NCBI RefSeq assembly: GCF_000368865.1
Contig: NZ_KB849726.1
Coordinates: 149,706-213,705 of the forward strand
Direction: 5' to 3'
DNA from: Acinetobacter bouvetii DSM 14964 = CIP 107468
GTDB taxonomy: Bacteria; Pseudomonadota; Gammaproteobacteria; Pseudomonadales; Moraxellaceae
DNA: 64,000 nt
Below, in pieces: positions 55,013 through 63,944 of this stretch. The position numbers were made by a program, and so were the translations under genes. The notes under the pieces are model-generated. The model made no database searches, was not told where the DNA came from, and saw only the letters and a program-made list of their open reading frames with translations. Each line of letters starts with the position of its first letter. Within the stretch, counting starts at the first letter, position 1.

Positions 55013-56023
55013 TTGAAGCTCGTTACAGCATCACAGGCTATCCCCGTTCATATTATTTCCGGCTTTTTAGGCGCAGGTAAAACCACGCTGCTGAAGCATT
55101 TGCTGAGCCAAAAACCGGAACATGAGGTATGGGCGGTGCTGATGAATGAGTTTGGCCAAATTGGCGTTGATCAGCAGCTGCTGCCTCAGGATCAGGGCTA
55201 TGCTGTCAAGGAGCTGCTGGGCGGATGCCTGTGCTGCAGCAGCCAGATGCCGATGCAGATTGCGCTGTCGCGCTTACTGTCGGAAGCGAAGCCAGACCGT
55301 TTATTCATTGAGCCGACAGGGCTGGGGCATCCGGCGCAGCTGCTGGAACAGCTGACTGAACCGCATTGGCTGCAGCACTTGAAGATGCGCGCGCTGGTTA
55401 CTGTCGTGGATGGTTCCCGGCTACATGATGTGGCCTGGAGCAAGCAAAACCTGTATGCAGATCAGCTGAAAGCCGCGAAAGTTGTCGCGGTGTCTCATGC
55501 AGACGGCATGACTGAAGCCGATGAACAGGCTTTAGCCGCATTGCAGGCCGAATATCAGCCCTATCAGCAGATTTGGCTGAAAACCGCAATGGGTGAGCTG
55601 GCGCTGTCCGATATTGATTTGCCCTATGCTGGCGCTGCACGGAAAATACAGCCTTTGCTGCAAGTGCAAAAGCAGATGCGCGATGATGAGGCGCGGCCGG
55701 AAATTAAGCAGCTGCCGTATCATTATGTCGAAAGCGCGCAGGGCTACAGTGTAGCGGGCTGGAAAATGCCGAAGCGCTGGACCTTTGATTTTTACGATTT
55801 GCTGGATTTGCTGTGTGAACAGCAGGATTGGCTGCGTATCAAAGGCATTTTCCAGACCAGCCAAGGCTGGAAAAGCTTCAATTTTAATCCTGAACAGTTT
55901 AACTATCAGAGTGCTGAAGAAAGCATTGATAACCGTTTGGAAATTATTTATCAGCAGGAGCGTTCTTGGCTGGAGTTTGAAACTTTGCTGATGAACTGCC
56001 GTGTGGATCAAGAGACAAAATAA
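55013..56023 (+). CDS. COG0523 (CobW/YjiA-like) metal-binding GTPase
   Basis: 336 residues if begun at the TTG at 55013, which follows AGGTGA at about 6 bases; the frame stays open upstream to 54860, but that extension (50 residues) has no family pattern. GTPase elements: P-loop [12 protein letters not shown] (16-27), metal motif GGCLCC (70-75, Cys72/Cys74/Cys75), Walker B/GLGH region [11 protein letters not shown] and a G4-like VSHAD. A C-terminal domain follows. These proteins traffic Zn, Co or other metals. Sequence does not tell which metal, and I see no Zur box. Confidence 0.88.
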   Translation: MKLVTASQAIPVHIISGFLGAGKTTLLKHLLSQKPEHEVWAVLMNEFGQIGVDQQLLPQDQGYAVKELLGGCLCCSSQMPMQIALSRLLSEAKPDRLFIEPTGLGHPAQLLEQLTEPHWLQHLKMRALVTVVDGSRLHDVAWSKQNLYADQLKAAKVVAVSHADGMTEADEQALAALQAEYQPYQQIWLKTAMGELALSDIDLPYAGAARKIQPLLQVQKQMRDDEARPEIKQLPYHYVESAQGYSVAGWKMPKRWTFDFYDLLDLLCEQQDWLRIKGIFQTSQGWKSFNFNPEQFNYQSAEESIDNRLEIIYQQERSWLEFETLLMNCRVDQETK

Positions 56024-56161
56024 CCTTCAGTTAAGGGTTATTTATGATGCAGCTATAGCGTTATCATTCATTTGCACAATTTTTTACGTTAGAGTTTTAA
56101 TGAGACTACATAAAGTAGTTGAGCATTGTATAAATAATAAGCGTGAAACGTGAATAATCAC

Positions 56162-56203
56162 AAAAAAGCCGTTCCAGTGCGCTGTTTACTGGAACGGCTT
56201 TGA
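56162..56203 (+). terminator. Intrinsic terminator downstream of the COG0523 gene
   Basis: Stem AAGCCGTTCCAGT / ACTGGAACGGCTT with a 9-base loop, 140 bases after the stop; flanked by A and T tracts. Confidence 0.8.
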
Positions 56204-56342
56204 CTAAAATATTGATGCTTATAGGAAAATTTCAAGCATTTCGTATAACGACCATTATGTTAAATACATCTAAATTTCCATGCTTATAAAGTATTATTAA
56301 TAATCTAACGAATTAAATATTATTTCGATTCAAAGGCAGAAA
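56204..56342. other. AT-rich leader of the Sel1-repeat gene
   Basis: Strongly AT-rich, no frame or repeat seen. It holds the promoter of the next gene. Confidence 0.45.
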
Positions 56343-57026
56343 ATGAAATTTTTCAAACTTATCGCTATTACTTTTGGGTTGGTCTTTTCCATGGAAATCT
56401 TAGCAAATCCAACGTTCTCAGATGATTTATTAAGAGAAGCTGAAAATGGTGATGTGTTGGCACAATATAACCTTGGATGGATGTATGACAATGGCGAAGG
56501 TGTTATACAGAATTATGAAAAAGCATTTGAATGGTATAGCAAGGCAGCTAATCAAGGGTTTGCAATGGCGCAGTATAATCTTGGGCTGCTGTATCAGAAT
56601 GGTCAAGGTGTAAAAAAAGATGATCAAAAAGCATTTGGACTATACAGTTTAGTAGCGAATCAAGGATTTGCGATGGCACAAAATACCCTTGGGTTTATGT
56701 ACTATCGCGGCCAGGGTGTAGCGCAAGATAATAAAAAGGCATTTGAGTGGTATGAAAAATCAGCTATACAGGGAGATGATCTAGCACAGACTAACCTTGC
56801 CTTGATGTATGACAATGGCCAAGGTGTTGTACAAAATTATGAAAAAGCATTTGAATGGTATAGCAAGGCGGCTAATCAAGGTAATGTTCAGGCACAGTAT
56901 AATCTTGGATCACTGTATCAGAATGGTCAAGGTATAGAAAAAGATGATAAAAAGGCATTTGAGTGGTATAGAAAAGCCGCTAGTAATGGGCACTCACAAG
57001 CGAAATTAGTGCTCGCAGAACTTTAA
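56343..57026 (+). CDS. Exported Sel1-repeat (SLR) protein
   Basis: 227 residues. Signal peptide MKFFKLIAITFGLVFSMEILA, then five SLR/TPR-like 36-residue units of the form AQYNLGxMYxNGxGVxxDxxKAFEWY. Helical alpha/alpha repeats of this type mediate protein-protein contact in the periplasm. Units 1 and 4 are nearly identical at DNA level, 324 bases apart, so they arose recently. The gene is clearly AT-richer than its neighbours. Function unknown. Confidence 0.88.
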   Translation: MKFFKLIAITFGLVFSMEILANPTFSDDLLREAENGDVLAQYNLGWMYDNGEGVIQNYEKAFEWYSKAANQGFAMAQYNLGLLYQNGQGVKKDDQKAFGLYSLVANQGFAMAQNTLGFMYYRGQGVAQDNKKAFEWYEKSAIQGDDLAQTNLALMYDNGQGVVQNYEKAFEWYSKAANQGNVQAQYNLGSLYQNGQGIEKDDKKAFEWYRKAASNGHSQAKLVLAEL

Positions 57027-57060
57027 GTTATTCTAAAATTAACATAATACGCGTTATACG

Positions 57061-57085
57061 AAAGGCCCGATTCATGGGGCTTTTG
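57061..57085 (+). terminator. Possible weak terminator of the Sel1 gene
   Basis: Imperfect stem AAAGGCCC / GGGGCTTT with a 7-base loop; only a short T run follows. Confidence 0.4.
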
Positions 57086-57373
57086 ATCACTGATTTAACA
57101 TAAAATCTCTTATACAAAATTCCTATGTAAGTCTCAAATAGAAGTGTCCAAATGGGATAGGAATCTCTGTTCATTTATTTGTGGGATTAGCTACCCAGTA
57201 AAATAAGAATACGCATTGATGCCCAGAGGCGCTTATATTTTTGATGCAGGCTGTTGTCCACATATTGTTATCCCGAGTAATTATTTAACTTTTCCACTGA
57301 TTCAAAACTTCGCCAAAATGCCTCAAGGCGTTTTAAATGGGGTATGCTAAGCGCCAAATTCGAGGACTTGATC
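57086..57373. other. AT-rich intergenic region before yaeQ
   Basis: No gene-like frame. It holds the yaeQ promoter; no element is firm. Confidence 0.4.
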
Positions 57374-57904
57374 ATGGCGCTGAAAGCGACAATTTATAAA
57401 GCAGATTTGAACATTGCCAATATGGACGTGCATCAGTACGGTGATTACCAGCTGACTATGGCGCAGCATCCATCTGAAACCATTGAACGCCTGATGGTGC
57501 GCATTTTAGCGTACGCGCGCTACGCGGATGAAGCGCTGGAATTTACCAAGGACTTATTTGAAACCGATGAACCGGCATTGTGGGAAAAAGACCTGACGGG
57601 TCAGCTGGTGAAGTGGATTGAAGTCGGCAGCCCAGATGAAGACAAAGTGAAAAAAGCCTGCGCGCGCTGTAGCCAAGTGGCGATTGTGACTTATGGCACT
57701 GCTGTCGATGAATGGTATAAGCGCAACAGCAAGCTGAAAACGTTAAAGAATCTTGAAATTTGGAAACTGTCTCTGGCGACGACAGAAGCGATTCAGGCGT
57801 TATGCGAACGCACCATGCAGCTGCAGCTGAATGTCATGGACGGTGAGTGGACGCTGATTGGCGATAATGCTCAGGCCGTCATTGAGTGGGAGCAGCTGCA
57901 GTAA
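57374..57904 (+). CDS. YaeQ-family protein
   Basis: 176 residues from ATG at 57374 (MALKATIYKADLNIANMD); the frame extends 10 codons further. YaeQ proteins have a PD-(D/E)XK nuclease-like fold of unknown reaction. Hallmarks: TIYKADLNIANMDVHQYGDYQLTMA at the start, HPSETIERLMVRILAYA, LVKWIEVGSPDEDKVKKAC and the middle VAIVTYG. Acts in the cytoplasm. Genes on both sides run in the same direction but have their own spacing. Confidence 0.9.
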   Translation: MALKATIYKADLNIANMDVHQYGDYQLTMAQHPSETIERLMVRILAYARYADEALEFTKDLFETDEPALWEKDLTGQLVKWIEVGSPDEDKVKKACARCSQVAIVTYGTAVDEWYKRNSKLKTLKNLEIWKLSLATTEAIQALCERTMQLQLNVMDGEWTLIGDNAQAVIEWEQLQ

Positions 57905-58028
57905 TTTTGCTGCTGCCACTGTGCATGAGAACAAAATGAGATCCCCAAAAAGATGCAGGCAAGGCTTGCATCTTTGCCCTAAAGCTGGGTATATCTGGAT
58001 CAGAACATCATTATAAGGGTGCAGCGGC

Positions 58029-58661
58029 ATGTACGCGGATTATCTGGATCTCATCCATCTGCTGATTGCGTTAGGGATAGGCGCGGTAATAGGCGCAGAG
58101 CGGGAATACCGCAGCAAATCAGCGGGCCTTCGCACTATGATTATGGTCAGCCTCAGCTCATGCTTATTTACGATATTGTCGCTGAAAATCGGCGTTGAAA
58201 ACCCTGACCGCTTAGCCGCCAATATTTTAACGGGCCTCGGCTTTCTAGGGGCTGGGGTTATTTTTAAAGACGAAAACCGCATTTCAGGCATTACCACCGC
58301 GACCACGATTTGGATGACAGCGGCCCTTGGCATGGCGGTAGGCGCCGGCTATATTGTGCTGAGCCTGTTTGCCGCATTTATTGTGATGATTGTGCTGGTG
58401 ATGCTGATTTACGTGCAGGAGCGCATAGAGCAGCTGCATCAGGCGCGGACATACCGCATAGTCTGTCCATACCGTCAGGAAACACTGGATAAATACGAAG
58501 AATTATTCAAAACCTTTGATATGCACGTGATCCGCAATACGCAGCATAAAACAGAACATAAAATCACAGGGCGCTGGGTGCTGATCGGCACCGCAGAAAA
58601 TCACCGCAAGCTGACCGAGTACTTGCTGGATGATGCCAGCATTATGGAACTCAGCTTTTAA
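58029..58661 (+). CDS. MgtC/SapB-family membrane protein
   Basis: 210 residues. Membrane part (about 8-130) with four to five helices and the MgtC signature IGAVIGAEREYRSKSAGLRTMIMVS, then LTGLGFLGAGVIFKDENRISGITTATTIW. A cytoplasmic ACT-like C-terminal domain begins at about 135 (RTYRIVCPYRQETLD). MgtC proteins control magnesium-limited growth or ATP synthase activity in other bacteria. Start ATG at 58029 has AAGGG upstream. FKBP gene follows about 100 bases later. Confidence 0.92.
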   Translation: MYADYLDLIHLLIALGIGAVIGAEREYRSKSAGLRTMIMVSLSSCLFTILSLKIGVENPDRLAANILTGLGFLGAGVIFKDENRISGITTATTIWMTAALGMAVGAGYIVLSLFAAFIVMIVLVMLIYVQERIEQLHQARTYRIVCPYRQETLDKYEELFKTFDMHVIRNTQHKTEHKITGRWVLIGTAENHRKLTEYLLDDASIMELSF

Positions 58662-58761
58662 CGAGGTGGGGCTTTTAGCCAAACGGCGCAGAAAACCGCA
58701 GACTTTCGCCGGCAGCGGTTTATAATGCAGCACGGTAAAGCTTTATTTGAGGTGTATGAAG

Positions 58762-59100
58762 ATGTCAAACGAATTGGAAATTATTGATTTAAAAATCGGT
58801 GAAGGCAAAGAAGCCGTTAAGGGCGCGTTAATTACAACGCATTACACCGGCTGGCTGGAAGACGGCACCAAATTCGATTCATCGATTGACCGCGGCAATT
58901 ATTTTGAAACGGTCATTGGCACTGGCCGTGTCATTAAGGGCTGGGATCAGGGGATTATGGGCATGAAAGTCGGCGGCAAGCGCAAACTGATTGTGCCTGC
59001 GCATTTGGGCTATGGCTCACGCAAAATGGGCAATATTATTCCAGCAAACTCAAATTTGATTTTTGAAATTGAATTATTTGATGTGAAAACGCGTGATTAA
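58762..59100 (+). CDS. FKBP-type peptidyl-prolyl isomerase
   Basis: 113 residues from ATG at 58762 (MSNELEIID); GAGG is 9 bases upstream, while an ATG two codons earlier is close to it. Single FKBP domain: YTGWLEDGTKFDSSIDRG (with the active-site Asp/Phe), VIKGWDQGIMGMKVGGKRKL and the C-terminal NLIFEIELFDV. It accelerates Xaa-Pro isomerisation in the cytoplasm; no signal peptide. Alone. Confidence 0.94.
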   Translation: MSNELEIIDLKIGEGKEAVKGALITTHYTGWLEDGTKFDSSIDRGNYFETVIGTGRVIKGWDQGIMGMKVGGKRKLIVPAHLGYGSRKMGNIIPANSNLIFEIELFDVKTRD

Positions 59101-59224
59101 TCTTTAATCTGCATCAAAAATTGACCGGCAAGGATGCTGTTGATCAAAAAATAAAAAAAAAATTTGGAAATCATCGAGTTTCATTTTACATTGAATTTTA
59201 TGTCGATAAAGGGAACAAAACGCC

Positions 59225-61084
59225 TTGCGTTATTTGCATGATGCAATCCGTATTTTTCAGGGATTACTGCTGCTGAGCTGTGTCATTGTTTTTGGGCAAA
59301 CTGCTGTGTTTGCTCAATATGAGCCTGTACCAGCATCTTTTTATGAAAAATACCGAGACAGCATTAATGATGTGCAATTCACAGAAAACAGCAGTACCCA
59401 GCTGCCCGGGCAATGGCTGTTTTATCCGCGGCATTTCTTAACTGAATCCAGCGCCATATTGGCTGCACAGCCTGTCTTTTTGCCAGCGTCATTTAAAGAA
59501 TTGACCGGCAGCAATGAAAATTACGGCACATTTGTCGGCTACTTCAAAATCCCGAAAGAATTCACCGGGCGCCGCATTGCCATCAAAATTCCAAATCAAT
59601 ACGGGGCATACCGGGTTTATCTGAATGGTGACTTTCTCATGCGCTTGGGCGAAGTTGGAACTTCGCCCGATACCCAAGTTTCCGAAAATGCCCCTAGAAT
59701 TGCCTATTTTGTTGCTGAAAAAGAATATTTCACCTTAGCGATTCAAGCCTCAAACTTTTCCAGCCTGCATGGCGGCTTAGAAAACCCGATGCGGATAGGC
59801 TTATCGAAAACCATCAACCGCCAGTTCCAGCAGCTGATGATGAGCGTTTCCGTCATCTGCGGGGTTGTACTGGGGGTAGGCCTGTTTACCATCCTATTTT
59901 CAGTGTTCCGCGGTTCGACACAGCGCAACAGTAAAAGCATTTTTGTCTTTGGTATTTTTATTGTGTTTTTGGCGCTGCACAACTTTTTCTCTGCGCCCTA
60001 TGCCTATACGGCAGTGACGGAAATCAATTGGCTGTGGGGCACGCGCTTAGAATACTTGTTTACGTATTTTACGGTGGTGTTTTTCATCAGCTATATTCAC
60101 CTGCTGAATGCGCGCTATCTGCACCGTTTGATTTATCAAATCGCCATGCTGCTGCTGGGGCTGAATATTGGGGTGACGCTGGTTGCGCAGCCTGAAGTTT
60201 TTGAGCGCCTGGCGCTGTACTGTTCAGTGTTCAGCCTATTTGTGCTGGCCAATTTTATTTATGGTTTTTATCAGACCCTCAAGTTAAAGGAATCCTATTC
60301 TGTCCTGAATCTATGCGCGGTCATTTTTCTATGCGTGACCTTCTTAAATGATTTCATGCTGCTGATGAATTGGGTTGATTCGGTGAATTTATCCTTTGTC
60401 TCGACCAGCCTGTATGCCTTGCTGATTATGTTTCAGCAGTCACGCAACTATGCCTATCAGACCTATCATACAGAGCAGCTGAATAACAATTTGATGGAAT
60501 TGAATGCGCTGCTGGATCAGAAGGTGAAATCGCGGACGGAGCAGCTGCATGAGCTGAATGCAAAACTTGAACATCAGGTGAAAGTGGATGCGCTGACTGG
60601 CGCCTATAACCGCCGTGCGCTGAATGATGAAATTCAGGAGCGCTTTTCTGAAGCCAAACGCCTGCCGCACGGCACCTTAATGTTCGCGATGCTGGATGTG
60701 GATTATTTTAAAAACTACAATGATTATTATGGGCATTTGAAAGGCGATGAAATTCTCAAGCAGCTGGTGCAGGTCATTGCGAAAACTTTGCCGGCTTCGG
60801 CTTTTTTGGCCCGCTATGGCGGCGAAGAGTTCGCTATTGTGATGCAAAATGTGCCGCTGCAGGTTTCAGTCGATCTGATGGATAAAGTCATGAATGCGAT
60901 CCGTTTGGCGCAATTTGAGCATTGCAAGCGCGGTGACCATAAAAACTTCGTGACTGTCAGCATGGGTATGGCGTGCATGGACCGGGAGCAGCATTATAAG
61001 GATATTCATGCCTTAATGAAGGCAGCAGATGAAAAATTATATGAAGCGAAGCAGGCGGGGCGTGATCAGCTGAAAGCCGCCTAA
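59225..61084 (+). CDS. Membrane diguanylate cyclase with 7TM-DISM-like sensor
   Basis: 619 residues. TTG start at 59225 with AGGGAA upstream; no in-frame ATG is better. The order is: signal or first helix (residues 10-30), an extracytoplasmic jelly-roll domain of the 7TMR-DISMED2 type (about 50-195), seven membrane helices (about 205-410), a coiled coil (420-460) and a GGDEF domain. The catalytic motif is GGEEF at 532-536. The upstream inhibitory RxxD is absent. It should make cyclic di-GMP in response to a periplasmic carbohydrate-like ligand. Confidence 0.92.
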   Translation: MRYLHDAIRIFQGLLLLSCVIVFGQTAVFAQYEPVPASFYEKYRDSINDVQFTENSSTQLPGQWLFYPRHFLTESSAILAAQPVFLPASFKELTGSNENYGTFVGYFKIPKEFTGRRIAIKIPNQYGAYRVYLNGDFLMRLGEVGTSPDTQVSENAPRIAYFVAEKEYFTLAIQASNFSSLHGGLENPMRIGLSKTINRQFQQLMMSVSVICGVVLGVGLFTILFSVFRGSTQRNSKSIFVFGIFIVFLALHNFFSAPYAYTAVTEINWLWGTRLEYLFTYFTVVFFISYIHLLNARYLHRLIYQIAMLLLGLNIGVTLVAQPEVFERLALYCSVFSLFVLANFIYGFYQTLKLKESYSVLNLCAVIFLCVTFLNDFMLLMNWVDSVNLSFVSTSLYALLIMFQQSRNYAYQTYHTEQLNNNLMELNALLDQKVKSRTEQLHELNAKLEHQVKVDALTGAYNRRALNDEIQERFSEAKRLPHGTLMFAMLDVDYFKNYNDYYGHLKGDEILKQLVQVIAKTLPASAFLARYGGEEFAIVMQNVPLQVSVDLMDKVMNAIRLAQFEHCKRGDHKNFVTVSMGMACMDREQHYKDIHALMKAADEKLYEAKQAGRDQLKAA

Positions 61085-61118
61085 ATCAATCTCAGAGCGT
61101 GCTGCAGATTCAATTCAG

Positions 61119-61571
61119 TTAAGCCAAATATTTAACCAAATGGGTAAGCGCCGCGCCAGCTTCATCTTGCCGCGGCTGATGGTGCTGAAAGCCGCATTTT
61201 TTGTAAAAGGGCAGTGCCGTATGCGTGCTGTTCAGAGTGATTTGAGCAATGTTCTTTTCGCGCAGGCAGTCAATCATATTCATCAGCAATGCTGTGCCAA
61301 TGCCTTGCTGCTGCAGTTCAGGACGAATGTAATTCAGCAGAATTTTTCCATGATCATTCACAAGAATAAAGCCGGCAATCTGCTCCTGCTCAAGATATAC
61401 CCAGCTGTCATTGTAAAGCATTCCAAGCAGCAGGCTGGACTGATTGGTTTTTTCCAGCCATATTTGAATCTCACTTTCATTGCGCTGATGGTCTTGAATG
61501 CAGGAGCGGACGCTTTCGTGGATGACCCGTATGATTTCGGGAATATCTTCAATCCTTGATTTGCGTATCAT
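61119..61571 (-). CDS. GNAT-family N-acetyltransferase
   Basis: 150 residues from ATG at 61571 (MIRKSRIEDIPEI). Motif A acetyl-CoA signature LQQQGIGTALLMNMI and the following KNIAQITLNSTHTALPFYKKCGF (motif B) are complete. It transfers an acetyl group from acetyl-CoA to an unknown amine. No operon partner. Upstream in-frame residues are a shadow. Confidence 0.9.
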   Translation of the reverse strand: MIRKSRIEDIPEIIRVIHESVRSCIQDHQRNESEIQIWLEKTNQSSLLLGMLYNDSWVYLEQEQIAGFILVNDHGKILLNYIRPELQQQGIGTALLMNMIDCLREKNIAQITLNSTHTALPFYKKCGFQHHQPRQDEAGAALTHLVKYLA

Positions 61572-61918
61572 AATTGTTCTTATCGAATTGAAAAAGTCGG
61601 TACATTTCAAAAGATAAATCCACTTTTAGAAAGTTGAATTATGTTGCTTTATGATGCGTTTCTGAAGCATCTGCTGTGCAATGATGGAGTTTTATCTCAG
61701 TTTTGTTTCAGTGTTTTAATGGCTTAAATCATAAAGTGATTCAAATCACATTGCTGCGTTTGAATCCATTGGGCGGTTTTAAGTTAAGCCTGTCCCTGAA
61801 AGCACGCTTAGGTATCAAAACGGTTTCAGTCATGTATTGAAATTGTTTAAAAAACATTCAAGTTTGCCATGTTATAATTTATAAAAATATAAAATTAAAC
61901 TGTTGCGGGGATTCAGTT
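61572..61918. other. AT-rich intergenic region
   Basis: Divergent leader between the GNAT gene and the next hypothetical gene. No repeat or frame stands out. A TATAAT at 61873 could be a -10 for the right-hand gene, but its -35 is not clear. Confidence 0.4.
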
Positions 61919-62398
61919 ATGGTCAAACTGTTATTGATGCTATGCGTCGTGATTGTGATTACTGTGGCTTGGGTAATCGGCTTTAAAATTTATAAAACAC
62001 ACAAAATGAGTCAAAAGTGGCGTAAATATCAGGCGCCTGAAAAACGCGCCAGCGTGACCGATACCGCTGCTGCTGAACGTAGCGGAGATGCCGTGGCCGT
62101 CGTCGATGCCTATGAGCAGCAGCTGTTTGATGATATTGCTGCACTGTTCATGGAGGGAGGAGAATGGCATGATATCGCCGATGCAGCGCAGGTGCAGGCT
62201 GAGGTTTTCCGCAAAATGCCTGTCAGTTCAAAAACCCAAATCCGTAAAATGGATTTGGGTGAATGGTCCATTTATTGGACGTTTTACGACCAGTCTTTGG
62301 AATATTATGTTGGGAAATACGGTGTGTTTTATGCGCATGTTGACCGCTTCGGCGAAGAGCATAAGCATGATATCCGGACGCAGGGCCGCTTTAGCTGA
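61919..62398 (+). CDS. Membrane-anchored hypothetical protein
   Basis: 159 residues. One N-terminal helix (LLLMLCVVIVITVAWVIGFKI) anchors the protein, followed by a basic stretch, an acidic linker and a folded domain with KMDLGEWSIYWTFYDQ and YYVGKYGVFYAH. No known family recognised. It converges with the TetR gene, overlapping it by 8 bases at the stop codons, and I see no terminator between the two. Confidence 0.75.
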   Translation: MVKLLLMLCVVIVITVAWVIGFKIYKTHKMSQKWRKYQAPEKRASVTDTAAAERSGDAVAVVDAYEQQLFDDIAALFMEGGEWHDIADAAQVQAEVFRKMPVSSKTQIRKMDLGEWSIYWTFYDQSLEYYVGKYGVFYAHVDRFGEEHKHDIRTQGRFS

Positions 62399-62969
62399 GT
62401 ACGCGATTGCAGCTGTTCAGCTGGCTGAGAATCCGCTGCTGCAGCAAGCCTAAATAGCCTGCTTCAGGCCGAATGCGGGACATTAAAATAGCGCCTTCAT
62501 AATCGGCAACAGACAGCTTTGCCCAAATCTGCGCTTGCGTTTCGTGCATGCATTGGCAGAAGAAGGTAAAAAAGGCCTGCTCCCAGTCCTGAAAAACGTC
62601 GATCAGCTTTTTTTGAATCATCTCCGGCAAATTAGGCTGTTCTGCACTGAGAATGCCCGCCAAACAGCCCATGCCGCCAAAACTGAAAAAATACTCTGCA
62701 TTGGCGTGTATTTGCCTATAGGCGGCTGTCAGATTGCTGTGCGTCTGGCGCAGCTGCAGAAAGATTCCGCTGCGCAGCTGCTGATGCGTGGTATCTAAAA
62801 TTTCATACAGCAGCGCGTCTTTGCTGCTGAAATCATAGTAAAACGCTGCTTTGCTTAATCCGCAGGCCTGCGCCAGCATGCTGACACTGGCGCCTGTATA
62901 GCCATGCTGTTTAAAGCACAATGCCGACTGCAGCAGGAGCTGTTCGCGGCTGAGCTTACGCGGACGCAT
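62391..62969 (-). CDS. TetR-family transcriptional regulator
   Basis: 192 residues from ATG at 62969 (MRPRKLSREQLLLQSALCF); the reading frame could extend 67 codons upstream but that part is the reverse phase of the hydrolase gene. HTH: GYTGASVSMLAQACGLSKAAFYYDFSSKDALL (about 23-54). Its start lies 14 bases inside the end of the upstream hydrolase gene, so translation is probably coupled. It may control the hydrolase and the repeat-bearing leader. Ligand unknown. Confidence 0.9.
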   Translation of the reverse strand: MRPRKLSREQLLLQSALCFKQHGYTGASVSMLAQACGLSKAAFYYDFSSKDALLYEILDTTHQQLRSGIFLQLRQTHSNLTAAYRQIHANAEYFFSFGGMGCLAGILSAEQPNLPEMIQKKLIDVFQDWEQAFFTFFCQCMHETQAQIWAKLSVADYEGAILMSRIRPEAGYLGLLQQRILSQLNSCNRVLS

Positions 62970-63879
62970 GCTTTGCGCTTTCCAAAGTGTGCATGGTTTT
63001 GAATTGATGCAGCGCCTGATCCCAGATTTTCTCTGCGCCTTTGCGGAAATAGCCCATATGGCCAATGGCTTGCATGCCGTAATCTTGTGCCTGCATATCA
63101 ATAAACTGCATAGGTGCATTGCGGTAATACTGCATAAAAGCATGGCGTGAAGCAGGCAGCGCCCAATCATCGTCTAAAGCCGCCACAGCAAAAATAGGGC
63201 TTTTCACTTGCGCATACTGAGTTTTCAGGGCACGCTGTTCGGGGTCTGCAAAAAAATAGGTCGGATTTTTGCACCATTTGCGCCATTGGCGGTAGACATC
63301 TATAGGCAAGTCTGCGCCCATATTCAGCTTGCTCCACGGCAGGTAACCGGTTAGGGCGACCAGCGGCGGAAAGACAATATTCCAAATCACCTGAACTTTA
63401 ATTTTCTCTTTCAGCGGCATATAGCCATGCCAGCCAGCGCCTGTGCCATAGCATTGCATGGCCTTGACCAAATGATGATTGCGGGTGAGGCCCAGCGCCT
63501 GGCCGCCGTAGGAATGCCCAATCATATAAATCGGCAAGCCGTCTTTCGCTAAAACATCAATGGCGCTGCTGAGGTCATGGCGTCCCCAGTCTAAATACGA
63601 CATGCGGAAGCCTTTCAGGCTTTGCGGCGATGAAGCGCCAATGCCGCGGTAATCGAAAGTCAGCACTTGAAAGCCGTGCTGCGCGGCATATTCTGCAAAA
63701 CGGCGGTAGAAGCCTTGCGGCACGCCTGTAGCGCTGGAGACCACAATGCTCGCATGCGGTTCTGGCGGCGCATACAGCAGGCCGGATAGCGGATAGCCGT
63801 CTGCAGCGGTAAATGCAATTGTGCTGGATTGAATTTCAGCCTGTGCTTTTGACGGCGTCATGTGGGTGCTTTCGCTCAT
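62956..63879 (-). CDS. Alpha/beta hydrolase (esterase-like)
   Basis: 307 residues. Catalytic nucleophile elbow GHSYGG with Ser123; a His near the C-terminus (GHMGYFRKGA) and an acid from AALDDDWALP complete the triad. The oxyanion region is SSATGVPQGFYRRFAEYAA. No signal peptide, so it is cytoplasmic. It belongs to the broad alpha/beta hydrolase group. The last 14 bases overlap the TetR start, pointing to a two-gene unit. An 8-base tandem repeat lies about 65 bases upstream. Confidence 0.87.
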   Translation of the reverse strand: MSESTHMTPSKAQAEIQSSTIAFTAADGYPLSGLLYAPPEPHASIVVSSATGVPQGFYRRFAEYAAQHGFQVLTFDYRGIGASSPQSLKGFRMSYLDWGRHDLSSAIDVLAKDGLPIYMIGHSYGGQALGLTRNHHLVKAMQCYGTGAGWHGYMPLKEKIKVQVIWNIVFPPLVALTGYLPWSKLNMGADLPIDVYRQWRKWCKNPTYFFADPEQRALKTQYAQVKSPIFAVAALDDDWALPASRHAFMQYYRNAPMQFIDMQAQDYGMQAIGHMGYFRKGAEKIWDQALHQFKTMHTLESAKHASA

Positions 63880-63944
63880 TTTTTACTTCTTTGTTTTTAA
63901 ATATTTTCGCATTTTTCGGTAAGGCCTGTATGGGCCCGCTATTC

